From assembly GCF_020567375.1 (NCBI RefSeq), contig NZ_JAJBZM010000003.1, positions 635,333-699,332 of the forward strand: a stretch of DNA of 64,000 bases, written 5' to 3'. The notes under the pieces were generated by a model. The model did no database searches and was not told where the DNA came from. It saw nothing but the letters and a program-made list of their open reading frames with translations. The DNA comes from Janibacter melonis (GTDB lineage Bacteria > Actinomycetota > Actinomycetes > Actinomycetales > Dermatophilaceae). Within the stretch, counting starts at the first letter, position 1, and the number at the start of each line of letters is the position of its first letter. This document shows positions 25,630 through 34,300 of this stretch, in pieces. A program made the translations under genes and the position numbers.

Positions 25630-26238
25630 ATGGCGACCGAGAGCGTTGACTTCTACTTCGACCCCGCGTGCCCGTGGGCATGGATGGCCTCCCGCTGGAT
25701 GATGGAGGTGGAGCAGGTCCGCGACGTCGACGTCCACTGGCGGCAGATGAGCCTGTGGGCGCTCAACGAGGGCCGCGACATCCCCGAGGGCTACCGCGAG
25801 TTCCAGGAGCGCATCCACGGCATGTCGCGTGTCCTGGCCAAGGCGCTCGACGCGCACGGCGACGAGGTCGCCAAGCCGCTGTACGACGCCCTCGGCGAGC
25901 GCATCCACCACCAGGGCCGCAGCGACTTCGACGCGATCACCGCCGAGGCGCTCGAGCAGGTCGGGCTGGCGGCCTCGCTCCTCGACGCCGGCCAGGACGA
26001 GTCGCTCGACGACGTCCTGCGGGCCAAGAAGCAGGCGGTGAGCGAGCTCGTCGGCGACGACGTCGGCACCCCGACGATCACCGTGGCCGGCTCGAGCTTC
26101 TTCGGCCCGGTCGTCAGCCCCGCCCCGAAGGGGGAGGCCGCCGGCCGGCTGTGGGACGGCTGCGTGGCCGTCGCGGGCACCGACGGGTTCTTCGAGCTCA
26201 AGCGCTCGCGCACCCGCGACCCGATCTTCGACGTCTGA
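25630..26238 (+). CDS. DsbA-family oxidoreductase resembling mycothiol-dependent nitroreductases, with a CPWA active site
   Basis: 202 aa thioredoxin-fold protein with the helical insertion of DsbA/2-hydroxychromene isomerase relatives; no signal peptide, so cytoplasmic. The active site reads FDPACPWAWM: the usual second cysteine (CPWC) is Ala, leaving one catalytic Cys, and the cis-Pro loop is GTPTITV. Mycobacterial Rv2466c-type proteins use mycothiol. CAGGAT lies 6 nt before the ATG (leaderless-type). Followed after 60 nt by rpiB. Confidence 0.85.
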   Translation: MATESVDFYFDPACPWAWMASRWMMEVEQVRDVDVHWRQMSLWALNEGRDIPEGYREFQERIHGMSRVLAKALDAHGDEVAKPLYDALGERIHHQGRSDFDAITAEALEQVGLAASLLDAGQDESLDDVLRAKKQAVSELVGDDVGTPTITVAGSSFFGPVVSPAPKGEAAGRLWDGCVAVAGTDGFFELKRSRTRDPIFDV

Positions 26239-26298
26239 CCCGGTCCGCTCCCGGACCTCACCACCCAGCAGCACCCACCCGAGAGGTATCACCACCCC

Positions 26299-26763
26299 AT
26301 GCGCGTGCACATCGGCGGAGACCACGCCGCCTACGAGCTCCAGCAGGAGCTCATCGCCCACCTCCAGTCCGAGGGCCACGAGGTCGTCAACCACGGCCCC
26401 TTCGACTACGACGCCGTCGACGACTACCCGGTCTTCGTGCTGCGCGCCGCCGAGGCGGTCGCGGCGGACCCGGGCAGCCGGGGCGTGGTCCTCGGGGGGT
26501 CCGGCAACGGCGAGCAGATGGCGGCCAACAAGGTGGCCGGCATCCGTGCGGCGCTGTGCTACGACGTCGAGCTCGCGCGCCTGGCCCGCGAGCACAACGA
26601 CGCCCAGGTCATCAGCATCGGCGGGCGCATGCAGCCGGTCGAGGTGGCCACCGAGATGGTGCGCGTCTTCCTCTCCACGGACTTCACCGGCGAGCCCCGC
26701 CACCAGCGGCGGATCGACATGGTGACCCGCTACGAGCAGACCCGAGAGCTGCCCGAGCTCTAG
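26299..26763 (+). CDS. rpiB: Ribose-5-phosphate isomerase B
   Basis: 154 aa. Interconverts ribose-5-phosphate and ribulose-5-phosphate in the pentose phosphate pathway. Characteristic GGDHAAYELQQEL and GGSGNGEQMAANKVAGIRA, then the HNDAQV segment. GAGAGG about 12 nt before the ATG may serve as ribosome site. A small CCCACC-CGAA-GGTGGG hairpin (26782-26797) follows the stop. Confidence 0.95.
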   Translation: MRVHIGGDHAAYELQQELIAHLQSEGHEVVNHGPFDYDAVDDYPVFVLRAAEAVAADPGSRGVVLGGSGNGEQMAANKVAGIRAALCYDVELARLAREHNDAQVISIGGRMQPVEVATEMVRVFLSTDFTGEPRHQRRIDMVTRYEQTRELPEL

Positions 26764-26946
26764 GCAACGCCGGGGGATCGACCCACCCGAAGGTGGGCGA
26801 TTGGCCCATATACAACGTCCAACCCTGGACAGTGAAGTCTTCTTCTTCAAGACTTGGTCAAGGAATCGTGCTGCCGGGGGGCTGGCACCTAGTGTCGAGG
26901 TGTCGCCGCCCCGTCGGGCGGCGGCCCGACGACCAAGGGATACCTG

Positions 26947-28044
26947 ATGTCGACCACCACCTCCCAGAGCGGGCGCCTCGCGCTGCCCGAGCTGGGGGCA
27001 TCGTTGGTGCGCACGCTGGCGCACTCGAGCTCAGCGCCGCGCGTCGTCGTCCTCCTCACGGCGGCGCTCGCGATCACCCTCGGCAACCCCTACGCACCGC
27101 AGTACCTGCCCGTCTCCGCCTTCGTCCCCGTCATCCTGCTCGCCGGTGTCGTCCTGCCGGTCCGTGCGCTCGCGGCGACCTACGTCGCCATCACGACGAT
27201 GATCATCTGGGTCGTCGCCTTCGGCACCGGAGGCCCGTACTACATCGCCCCCTTCGCCTGCGCGGCGACCATGGGGACCCTGCTCGCCACCTCGTACTCG
27301 CGCTCCCAGCACGGGGTCGGCGCCTTCACCGGCGACCGGATGATCATGGAGCTGCGTGACAGCCTCTTCGCGATCGGCGAGATCCCGCCGCTGCCCGCCG
27401 GGTGGCACGCGGAGCGCGCCTTCGCCACGGCCCACCACCAGGCCTTCTCCGGTGACTTCGATGTCGCGGTGCTCCAGGAGGACCACAGCCGGCTCGAGGT
27501 GATCCTCGTCGACGTCGCCGGCCACGGGCAGAAGGTCGCGACGCGCTCGCTCGCCCTCTCCGGCGCGCTGTCCGGCCTCGTCGGGCAGGTCGACCCCGCG
27601 GGCGTGCTCACCGCGGCCAACGGCTACCTCGCCCGGGCGAACTGGGACGAGGGCTATGCGACCGCGGTCCACCTCGACGTCGACCTCGAGAACGGCTGCT
27701 TCAACCTCGCCCACGCCGGGCACCCGCCCGCCGTCCAGTTCGTCGCGGCGACCGGCCAGTGGCAGACCGTCACCGCCGCCCTCGGGCCGGCGCTCGGCCT
27801 GCTGCCCGACGCGGTGTACCCCCGCGTCGAGGGAGTGCTCGAGCCCGGTGACGCGCTGCTCGTCTACACCGACGGCGTCGTCGAGTCGCCGACCGCCGAC
27901 GTCGCCGACGGCATCGACTGGATGCTCGGCCGGGCCGAGGCCTCCGTCGGCGCCGGCCTGAGCGGGCTGACGACCGAGCTCGTGCGCCAGGGTCGCGCCG
28001 GCGAGGCCGACGACCGCGCCGCGATCCTCATCCGGCGCAGCTGA
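26947..28044 (+). CDS. Membrane-anchored SpoIIE-type PP2C serine/threonine phosphatase
   Basis: 365 aa. Three to four N-terminal transmembrane segments (about residues 32-125) precede a PPM/SpoIIE phosphatase domain: FSGDFDVAV and VDVAGHG supply metal-binding aspartates, VYTDGVVE and EADDRAAILI the later ones. Such phosphatases usually act on anti-sigma-factor antagonists; no partner-switch gene is adjacent. The 183-bp gap before it holds an AAGTCTT-N7-AAGACTT inverted repeat within an unusually T-rich stretch. Confidence 0.88.
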   Translation: MSTTTSQSGRLALPELGASLVRTLAHSSSAPRVVVLLTAALAITLGNPYAPQYLPVSAFVPVILLAGVVLPVRALAATYVAITTMIIWVVAFGTGGPYYIAPFACAATMGTLLATSYSRSQHGVGAFTGDRMIMELRDSLFAIGEIPPLPAGWHAERAFATAHHQAFSGDFDVAVLQEDHSRLEVILVDVAGHGQKVATRSLALSGALSGLVGQVDPAGVLTAANGYLARANWDEGYATAVHLDVDLENGCFNLAHAGHPPAVQFVAATGQWQTVTAALGPALGLLPDAVYPRVEGVLEPGDALLVYTDGVVESPTADVADGIDWMLGRAEASVGAGLSGLTTELVRQGRAGEADDRAAILIRRS

Positions 28045-28090
28045 CCGGGCCGTCCGGACCGGGGCGGGGGCGCCGTAGGATCGGCGTCCG

Positions 28091-28831
28091 ATGACCCCTG
28101 ACCAGCCCCACGACGACCCGTTGCGCCGCCCCGCGCACGACCGCCCGCCCGCCCCGAACGGCCGGCCCTCCTCGGGGGTGCGCACCTTCACCCCCCGCTG
28201 GCGCAGCTCGCCGCTCACCGACGAGCGGATGGCTGCGCTCATGCCCCGCTACGGCGTCGAGTCGCAGCGGCTCGACGAGGCCGCCCGCGCCCGGATCTAC
28301 GGGCGGGTCGCCCCCTTCGTCCTCGAGATCGGGTCGGGCCACGGCGCCGCGGCCCGCGCCTACGCCGCCGCGCACCCCGAGCACGACGTGCTCGCCGTCG
28401 AGGTGCACGTGCCCGGGATCGCCCGGATGCTCGCGGCCGCCGACGAGGAGGGCCTGACCACCCTGCGGGTCCACCGCGGTGATGCCCTCGACCTGCTCCA
28501 CGACGCAGTGCCCGACGGCTCGCTCCAGGCGGTCCACCTCTTCTTCCCCGACCCGTGGCCCAAGGCGCGGCATGCGAAGCGCCGCTTCGTCCAGCAGCAC
28601 ACCCTCGACCTCCTCGCGCGACGGCTGCGGCCCGGCGGCCACGTCCTCGTCGCCACCGACCACGAGCTCTACGCCCAGCACGTGCGCGAGCAGCTCGCCG
28701 AGCACGGCGGGTACGAGGTCGTCGAGGGGGAGCGGCCGTCCTGGCGGCCCACCGACGGCTTCGAGGACAAGGGCACCCGCGCCGGTCGCGTCATCCACGA
28801 GCTGCGCCTCACGCCGCGCGGACGCGGATAG
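28091..28831 (+). CDS. trmB: tRNA (guanine-N7-)-methyltransferase
   Basis: 246 aa. Methylates G46 of tRNA variable loops using SAM. SAM-binding motif LEIGSGHGAAARAYA and the TrmB hallmark FFPDPWPKARHAKRR; C-terminal TDGFEDKGTRAG. The first 35 residues are Pro/Arg rich and disordered. TAGGAT at 28076-28081 is 9 nt before the ATG. The stop codon TAG is itself part of the TAGGGT -10 candidate of the next gene. Confidence 0.95.
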   Translation: MTPDQPHDDPLRRPAHDRPPAPNGRPSSGVRTFTPRWRSSPLTDERMAALMPRYGVESQRLDEAARARIYGRVAPFVLEIGSGHGAAARAYAAAHPEHDVLAVEVHVPGIARMLAAADEEGLTTLRVHRGDALDLLHDAVPDGSLQAVHLFFPDPWPKARHAKRRFVQQHTLDLLARRLRPGGHVLVATDHELYAQHVREQLAEHGGYEVVEGERPSWRPTDGFEDKGTRAGRVIHELRLTPRGRG

Positions 28832-28840
28832 GGTCGCGAC

Positions 28841-29389
28841 ATGTCCCAGCGCACCAGCTATCTCCTCGTCGACGGCGAGAACATCGACGCCACCCTCGGC
28901 ACCTCCGTCCTCGGCCGACGTCCCCACCCCGAGGAGCGGCCGCGCTGGAACAAGCTGCTCGGCCACCTCGAGCGGCGCTGGCAGCAGCCGGTCAAGGCCC
29001 TCTTCTTCCTCGCGGTCGACGAGGACCTGCCGATGTCCTTCGTCCAGGCGCTGCTCGCCATGGGCTACACCCCGGTCCCGCTGAGCGGCCCGGGCAAGGT
29101 CGTCGACATCGCGATCCAGCGCACCGCGGACGCGCTGCTCGACCGGGCCGCCGACGTCATGCTCGTCAGCCACGACGGCGACTTCACCCCGCAGATGACC
29201 GCGCTCTCGCGCGACGAGGACCGCCGCCTCGCCGTCGCCGGCTTCACCGAGTTCGTCTCCACCGGGCTGCGGCAGGTGCCCGGCCTCGAGGTCGTCGACC
29301 TCGAGTACGAGATCGGCGCCTTCACCTCCGCGCTGCCGCGCGTGCGGATCATCCCGATCTCCGAGTACGACCCCGCCGACTTCATCTGA
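28841..29389 (+). CDS. NYN-domain (PIN-like) putative RNase
   Basis: 182 aa. NYN/LabA-type fold with acidic residues at the expected sites: D11 in LLVDGENID, KVVDIAIQRTADAL and MLVSHDGDFTPQM. Likely a metal-dependent RNA-processing nuclease; no partner is fused. TAGGGT (28829-28834) lies 6 nt before the ATG, a leaderless arrangement. Confidence 0.88.
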   Translation: MSQRTSYLLVDGENIDATLGTSVLGRRPHPEERPRWNKLLGHLERRWQQPVKALFFLAVDEDLPMSFVQALLAMGYTPVPLSGPGKVVDIAIQRTADALLDRAADVMLVSHDGDFTPQMTALSRDEDRRLAVAGFTEFVSTGLRQVPGLEVVDLEYEIGAFTSALPRVRIIPISEYDPADFI

Positions 29390-29403
29390 GCGAGCCGGGA
29401 CGA

Positions 29404-29437
29404 CGAGACCCCCGCACCAGGTCGGTGCGGGGGTCTC
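29404..29437. terminator. Terminator hairpin after the NYN gene
   Basis: A 14-bp stem of GAGACCCCCGCACC type (from 29405) pairs with 29424-29437 around a 5-nt loop. It lies between the NYN gene (plus) and tRNA-Gly (minus). Confidence 0.75.
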
Positions 29438-29461
29438 ATCGCGTCCGCGGACGGACGGGGG

Positions 29462-29532
29462 AGCGGGCGACGGGAATCGAACCCGCGTAGCCAGTTTGGA
29501 AGACTGGGGCTCTACCATTGAGCTACGCCCGC
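29462..29532 (-). tRNA. tRNA-Gly (anticodon TCC)
   Basis: 71 nt folding as a cloverleaf on the minus strand: acceptor GCGGGCG/CGCCCGC with discriminator U, D-arm GCTC-AATGGTA-GAGC, anticodon stem CCAGT/ACTGG around the loop CTTCCAA (anticodon TCC), T-arm CGGGTTCGATTCCCG. No CCA encoded. Confidence 0.95.
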
Positions 29533-29634
29533 ACACCTCTCGCGGCCTGCCCGCGAGGTGCGGGCTCTGCTGCGCGAGGAGCACGGGTTAGCCTAATGCG
29601 CGCTCGGACGCCGACCGAATCGGCTCCCGGGTGA

Positions 29635-29708
29635 CGGGGTATGGCGCAGCTTGGTAGCGCGTCCGCTTTGGGAGCGGAAGGCCGCCGGTTCGAATCCGGC
29701 TACCCCGA
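29635..29708 (+). tRNA. tRNA-Pro (anticodon TGG)
   Basis: 74 nt cloverleaf: acceptor CGGGGTA/TACCCCG with discriminator A, anticodon stem TCCGC/GCGGA enclosing the loop TTTGGGA (anticodon TGG), T-arm GCCGGTTCGAATCCGGC. No encoded CCA. Its last two bases overlap the first copy of a 68-bp direct repeat. Confidence 0.95.
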
Positions 29709-29848
29709 CCCGCCGTGCGTCCGGTGGTCTCGAGGCTCAGGCCCTGGCGGGCCCTCGCACCTCGACCATCGACGTACCCAGACCCGCCGTGCGTCCGGTG
29801 GTCTCGAAGCTCAGGCCCTGGCGGGCCCTCGCACCTCGACCATCGACG
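29707..29848. repeat. Two 68-bp direct repeats (REP-like) directly after tRNA-Pro
   Basis: Copies at 29707-29774 and 29781-29848 differ at one base (GAGGCTC versus GAAGCTC) with a 6-bp spacer. Each contains an imperfect inverted repeat, GGTGGTCTCGAGG near the left end and CCTCGACCATC near the right. This resembles the widespread REP-type sequences of Micrococcales. It fills the convergent gap between tRNA-Pro and a membrane-protein gene. Confidence 0.8.
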
Positions 29849-29864
29849 CCCGCCGCGAGACCGC

Positions 29865-30374
29865 TCAGGTCGGGAGCATCGGGCCGCCGGTGCCGAAGAG
29901 GCGCTCGGTGAGGCCCGTGCGGGCCCCCTTCGCCTCGAGCGCCCGCTGCACCTTGGCGACGTTGGAGCGGGTGGGCCAGGCGAGCCACAGCATGACGGGG
30001 ACCATGACCAGCCCGAGCAGGGCGAGCAGGCCCCACCCGCTGACGAAGGCGAGCATCACGGCGACGATCCCGGGCGCCTCGACGAGCGCGCAGCGCACGA
30101 TCGTCGAGGACTGGAGCGCGGCGACCGCGGTGCGACCGGGGTCGCGGTCGGCCGGGTCGACCGGCGGCACCCGGAAGCCGACGGTCGTCGCGGCACCGAT
30201 ACCGGCGAGGGCGACGACGGCGAAGACGGCCAGCCACAGCGGGTCCGCCCCGCCGTCGGTGCCGGCGCTCACCAGCCCGACGAGGCTGACGAGGACGAGA
30301 CCGCTGCACATCGCGGCGACGACGATCTTCACGGGCTGCAGGGCGGTGGCGGGCGTGGCCGATGGCTGCGACAT
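29865..30374 (-). CDS. Small integral membrane protein of unknown function
   Basis: 169 aa with about four hydrophobic segments (residues near 17-38, 48-66, 98-113 and 115-132) and a hydrophilic C-terminus rich in Lys/Arg (NVAKVQRALEAKGARTG). No recognised domain. Divergent from tig; the ATG at 30374 is preferred to an in-frame GTG three codons earlier. Confidence 0.7.
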   Translation of the reverse strand: MSQPSATPATALQPVKIVVAAMCSGLVLVSLVGLVSAGTDGGADPLWLAVFAVVALAGIGAATTVGFRVPPVDPADRDPGRTAVAALQSSTIVRCALVEAPGIVAVMLAFVSGWGLLALLGLVMVPVMLWLAWPTRSNVAKVQRALEAKGARTGLTERLFGTGGPMLPT

Positions 30375-30405
30375 GGCTGGCACCCTAGGGCCCGGCGGGC
30401 TCGTT

Positions 30406-30435
30406 TGGGTCGCGCGGCCGGTGTGACGGTAGTGT
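30406..30435 (+). promoter_or_regulatory. Promoter candidate for tig (TTGGGT-N18-TAGTGT)
   Basis: TTGGGT at 30406-30411 and TAGTGT at 30430-30435 with an 18-bp spacer; it would give a leader of about 110 nt before the trigger factor start. No stable leader structure was evident. Confidence 0.45.
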
Positions 30436-30553
30436 GACGACCTACGTCTGCGTCCACCTCAAGGAGCAGCCGGGACCGGTCCCTGCGGGGTCGGAGACGG
30501 CTCGTGGGCGTCAACCGTTGACCACCCGCCAGAGATCCTTTGGAGTGCCTGCA

Positions 30554-31948
30554 GTGAAGAGTGCCGTCGAGAAGCTCAACCCGACCCGGGTCAAGATGAC
30601 CGTCGAGGTCACCAGCGAGGAGCTCGCGCCGCACGTCGACGCCGCCCTGAAGACCATCGGCTCCCAGATCCAGGTCCCGGGCTTCCGCGCGGGCAAGGTC
30701 CCGAGCCGCATCATCGAGCAGCGCGTCGGCAAGGCCGCCGTCCTCCAGGAGGCCGTCAACGAGGCCCTGCCGGAGTTCTTCGGCCAGGCCGTCGAGGCCG
30801 AGGAGCTCAAGCCGCTGGGCCAGCCCGAGGTCGAGATCACCTCGCTGCCCCTCGAGGACGGCGAGCAGCTCGAGTTCACCGTCGAGGTCGACGTCCGCCC
30901 CGAGGTCACCCTCCCCGACTACGACGGCCTGGCCGTCACCGTCGACCCCGTCACCGTGAGCGACGAGGACGTCGAGGCCCGCATGACCGAGCTGCGCGAG
31001 CGCTTCGGCACCCTCACCGGTGTCGACCGCGCCGTCGAGGACGGCGACTTCGTCTCCATCGACCTGCGCGCCGAGATCGACGGCCAGGAGATCGACGCCG
31101 TCGAGGGCATCTCCTACGAGGTCGGCTCCGGCACGATGCTCGAGGGCATGGACGCCGCGCTCGTCGGCCTGAACAAGGGCGAGAGCGCTGACTTCACCTC
31201 GCCGCTCGCCGGTGGCGACCAGGCCGGTCAGGACGCCTCGTGCACCGTGACCGTCCAGTCCGTCAAGGTCCGCGAGCTGCCCGAGGTCGACGACGACTTC
31301 GCCCAGATGGCCAGCGAGTTCGACACGGCCGAGGAGCTGCGCGCCGACGTCGCGAAGCAGGCCGAGCAGGCCAAGAAGTTCGAGCAGGGCATCCAGGCCC
31401 GCGACAAGGTCCTCGAGGCCCTCCTCGAGCAGGTCCAGATCGACCTCCCGGAGAGCATCGTCGAGGGCGAGGTGCACCAGCACCTCGAGCAGGAGGGTCG
31501 CCTCGAGGACGACGAGCACCGTGCCGAGGTCGACGAGTCGACCCGCAAGGCGCTCACCTCGCAGTTCCTCCTCGACGCGATCGTCGAGGCCGAGCAGGTC
31601 GAGGTCGGCCAGCCCGAGCTCGTCGAGTACCTCGTCATGCAGGCCCAGCAGTACGGCATGGACCCCAACCAGTTCGCCCAGCTCATCGACCAGCAGGGTC
31701 AGGTGCAGGCGATGGTCGGCGAGGTCGGCCGTCGCAAGGCCCTCGCCGCGGTCCTCGACAAGGCGAGCATCACCGACACCGACGGCAACGCGATCGACCT
31801 CGACGAGCTCGTCCCGGACGCCGAGGGCGAGAGCGACGAGTCGGTGGAGACCGAGACTCCCGAGGTGACCGAGGGCGACAGCACGTCGGTCGAGACCGAG
31901 GCCCCCGAGGCCGAGGCCACGCAGGAGCAGGACGCCTCCAAGGCCTGA
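30554..31948 (+). CDS. tig: Trigger factor, ribosome-associated chaperone and peptidyl-prolyl isomerase
   Basis: 464 aa. The ribosome-docking N-domain contains PGFRAGKVPSRIIEQRVG (equivalent of the GFRxGxxP signature); an FKBP-like domain follows (about 150-240; DGDFVSIDLRAEIDG), then the helical C-domain. The last 45 residues form a strongly acidic tail (ETETPEVTEGDSTSVETEAP). GTG start with GGAG about 9 nt upstream. Standalone here; in many genomes it precedes clpP-clpX, which lie 8 kb downstream. Confidence 0.97.
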   Translation: MKSAVEKLNPTRVKMTVEVTSEELAPHVDAALKTIGSQIQVPGFRAGKVPSRIIEQRVGKAAVLQEAVNEALPEFFGQAVEAEELKPLGQPEVEITSLPLEDGEQLEFTVEVDVRPEVTLPDYDGLAVTVDPVTVSDEDVEARMTELRERFGTLTGVDRAVEDGDFVSIDLRAEIDGQEIDAVEGISYEVGSGTMLEGMDAALVGLNKGESADFTSPLAGGDQAGQDASCTVTVQSVKVRELPEVDDDFAQMASEFDTAEELRADVAKQAEQAKKFEQGIQARDKVLEALLEQVQIDLPESIVEGEVHQHLEQEGRLEDDEHRAEVDESTRKALTSQFLLDAIVEAEQVEVGQPELVEYLVMQAQQYGMDPNQFAQLIDQQGQVQAMVGEVGRRKALAAVLDKASITDTDGNAIDLDELVPDAEGESDESVETETPEVTEGDSTSVETEAPEAEATQEQDASKA

Positions 31949-31961
31949 TCCACCGCACCTC

Positions 31962-32009
31962 GCGACGAAGGGGGGAGCCGACCACGCGGTCGGGTCCCCC
32001 CTTCGTCGC
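31962..32009 (+). terminator. Strong hairpin terminator after tig
   Basis: Arms beginning at 31962 and ending at 32009 pair over more than 20 positions with one internal mismatch around an ACGC loop. The outer arms are again the CGAAGGGG/CCCCTTCG motif. Confidence 0.8.
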
Positions 32010-32037
32010 TGCCGCACCACCGCAGAAGGAGCCCGGC

Positions 32038-33249
32038 GTGACCACCGCCGCCCGCACGTCCGCCGTGCCCCAGGAGCGTGCCCACCGCGCGCTCCTGCTC
32101 GTCTTCGCCCTCGCCGGGGTCGTCTTCGCGACCTGGGCGAGCCGGCTGCCGGACATCAAGTCGATGCTCGGCCTGACGAGCGGCGAGCTCGGCATCACCC
32201 TGCTCGCGGGCAGCGTCGGCTCCCTGCTCGCGCTGCCGGTCGCCGGTCGTCTCGCCGAGCGCGTCGGGACGGGCCGGGCCGTCGTCGTCGGCGCGGTCCT
32301 CGCCTCCGTCGGGATCCTCGGCGTCGGTCTCGGCGCCCAGGTCGCGGGCTCCCGACCGCTCATCTCCGCCGGCCTCTTCGTCACCTCGGCGGGCGTGAGC
32401 CTGTGGGACGTGTCGATGAACCTCCAGGGCGCGACCGTCGAGCGGGCGCTCGGCCGCTCGACGATGCCGCTGTACCACGCGTTCTTCAGCGGCGGCACCG
32501 TCCTCGCGGCCCTCGTCGGCGCCGGTCTCGTCGCCCTCGACGTCTCGTTGCTCGTGCACTTCGTCGTCGTCGTCGCGCTGGCCGCCACGCTCGCGCTGCG
32601 CACCCAGCGCCACTTCCTCGCCGACCCGCGGCTGCCCGACGAGCCGGGCACGACCGGCGTCACCCGCTCGGCGTGGCGCGAGCCGCGCACGGCGCTCATC
32701 GGCGTCTTCGTCCTCGTCGCCGCCTTCACCGAGGGCACGGCCAACGACTGGATCGCCGTCGCCTTCGTCGACGGCCACGGGGTGCCGACGTGGGCCGGCG
32801 TCGTCGCCTTCGCGTGCTTCCTCGGCGCGATGACCCTCGGACGGGTGCTCGGCACCCGCCTCCTCGACGTCTACGGCCGCCGGCGGGTGCTCCTGCCGAT
32901 GCTCGTTGTCGCCGCGGTCGGCTCGCTGCTCGTCGTGCTCACCCCGCCCGCGACGGCCTACGTCGGCACGCTGCTGTGGGGATTCGGCGTGAGCCTGGGC
33001 TTCCCCGTCGGCATGAGCGCCGCAGCCGACGACCCGCGTCGCGCCGCCGCGCGGATGTCGGTCGTCGCGACGATCGGCTACGCGGCCTTCATCGCCGGCC
33101 CGCCGGTGCTCGGCCTGCTCGGCGACCACGTCGGCATCCTGCGCGCGCTGCTGCTCGTCGCCGTGATGATCCTCCTCGCCCTCGTCACCCTGCCCGCCGT
33201 CGTCGAGCCGGACGACGCCCGTGCCGCTCAGCCCGCGCGCAGCGCATGA
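32038..33249 (+). CDS. MFS transporter, substrate unknown
   Basis: 403 aa, about 12 transmembrane segments. N-terminus GVVFATWASRLPDIKSMLGLTSGELG and the middle FTEGTANDWIAVAF match the FucP/YbjJ-like inner-membrane MFS group common in actinobacteria. GTG start 28 nt after the tig terminator, with AAGGAG about 6 nt upstream. Confidence 0.88.
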   Translation: MTTAARTSAVPQERAHRALLLVFALAGVVFATWASRLPDIKSMLGLTSGELGITLLAGSVGSLLALPVAGRLAERVGTGRAVVVGAVLASVGILGVGLGAQVAGSRPLISAGLFVTSAGVSLWDVSMNLQGATVERALGRSTMPLYHAFFSGGTVLAALVGAGLVALDVSLLVHFVVVVALAATLALRTQRHFLADPRLPDEPGTTGVTRSAWREPRTALIGVFVLVAAFTEGTANDWIAVAFVDGHGVPTWAGVVAFACFLGAMTLGRVLGTRLLDVYGRRRVLLPMLVVAAVGSLLVVLTPPATAYVGTLLWGFGVSLGFPVGMSAAADDPRRAAARMSVVATIGYAAFIAGPPVLGLLGDHVGILRALLLVAVMILLALVTLPAVVEPDDARAAQPARSA

Positions 33250-33316
33250 CAGGTGTCATGCGGCCCCGATGACGAAGGGGGCAGCGCCCCCTCCTCCCGC
33301 CGGGCAGGGTGGGGGC

Positions 33317-34300
33317 ATGGACCAGGACACGCGAACTGAGCAGGGGGCGCCCCCGGCGCTGCGGCTGCGGCAGGTGACCAAGCACTTCACGCTCGCCCGG
33401 CAGCGGGTCGAGGCCGTGCGCGGCGTCGACCTCGAGGTCGGGCACGGCGAGGTCGTCGCCATGCTCGGGCCGAACGGCGCCGGCAAGACGACGACCCTCG
33501 ACATGGTGCTCGGTCTCACCCAGCCGTCGTCGGGCGGCGTCGAGGTCTTCGGCACCGTGCCGCGCGCCGCGGTCGACGCCGGGCGGGTGTCGGCGGTGCT
33601 CCAGACCGGCGGCCTGCTCCGCGACCTCACGGTCGAGGAGACCGTCGAGGTCATCGCCTCGACCTTCGCCTCGCCGCAGCCGGTCGCCGAGGTCATGGAG
33701 CGGGCCGGGATCACCGCGCTGGCCCGTCGCCGCGTGAGCAAGTGCTCTGGCGGCGAGCAGCAGCGGCTGCGCTTCGCCCTCGCGCTCCTGCCCGACCCCG
33801 ACCTGCTCGTCCTCGACGAGCCCACGGCGGGCATGGACGTCGGCGCCCGGCGCGACTTCTGGGCGGCGATGCACGCCGAGGCCGCGCAGGGCCGCACGAT
33901 CATCTTCGCGACGCACTACCTCGAGGAGGCCAACACCTTCGCCGACCGGATCGTCCTCATGTCCAGTGGCGTCGTCGTCGCCGACGGCACGACCGAGGCC
34001 ATCCGCGCCCGGGCGACCGGGCGCGTCGTGAGCGCCGACCTCGCCCCCGAGCTCGACGCACGGCTCGAGGCCGCTGCGGGGGTGCACTCGCTCGAGCGGC
34101 AGGGGCCACGGGTGCGGGTGCTCGCCGCCGACTCCGACGCGCTGGCCCGCACCCTGCTCGACCTCGGCGGGTCCAACCTCGAGATCACGACGGGCTCGCT
34201 CGACGAGGCCTTCCTCGCCCTCACCGGGCAGGGGGCCGACGACCCCCACCGCACCACCGACGAGACCACCGAGCACGAGACCAGCGGGAGCCGGGCATGA
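33317..34300 (+). CDS. ABC transporter ATP-binding protein (drug/export type)
   Basis: 327 aa. Walker A GPNGAGKT (51-58), signature CSGGEQQRL in which Cys replaces the usual Leu, Walker B LLVLDEP, then a C-terminal DUF4162-like extension typical of DrrA-type exporters. CAGGGT lies 6 nt before the ATG. The stop overlaps the permease start (ATGA). It heads a four-gene unit with the permease, histidine kinase and response regulator. Confidence 0.93.
   Translation: MDQDTRTEQGAPPALRLRQVTKHFTLARQRVEAVRGVDLEVGHGEVVAMLGPNGAGKTTTLDMVLGLTQPSSGGVEVFGTVPRAAVDAGRVSAVLQTGGLLRDLTVEETVEVIASTFASPQPVAEVMERAGITALARRRVSKCSGGEQQRLRFALALLPDPDLLVLDEPTAGMDVGARRDFWAAMHAEAAQGRTIIFATHYLEEANTFADRIVLMSSGVVVADGTTEAIRARATGRVVSADLAPELDARLEAAAGVHSLERQGPRVRVLAADSDALARTLLDLGGSNLEITTGSLDEAFLALTGQGADDPHRTTDETTEHETSGSRA

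Noticed and set aside
29707-29848. CRISPR array
   Set aside because: Only two repeat copies with a 6-bp spacer and no cas genes; better explained as a REP-like duplication.
29707-29848. Phage or island attachment site at tRNA-Pro
   Set aside because: No integrase or foreign-looking genes lie nearby and the direct repeats are adjacent, not flanking an insert; at most a scar.
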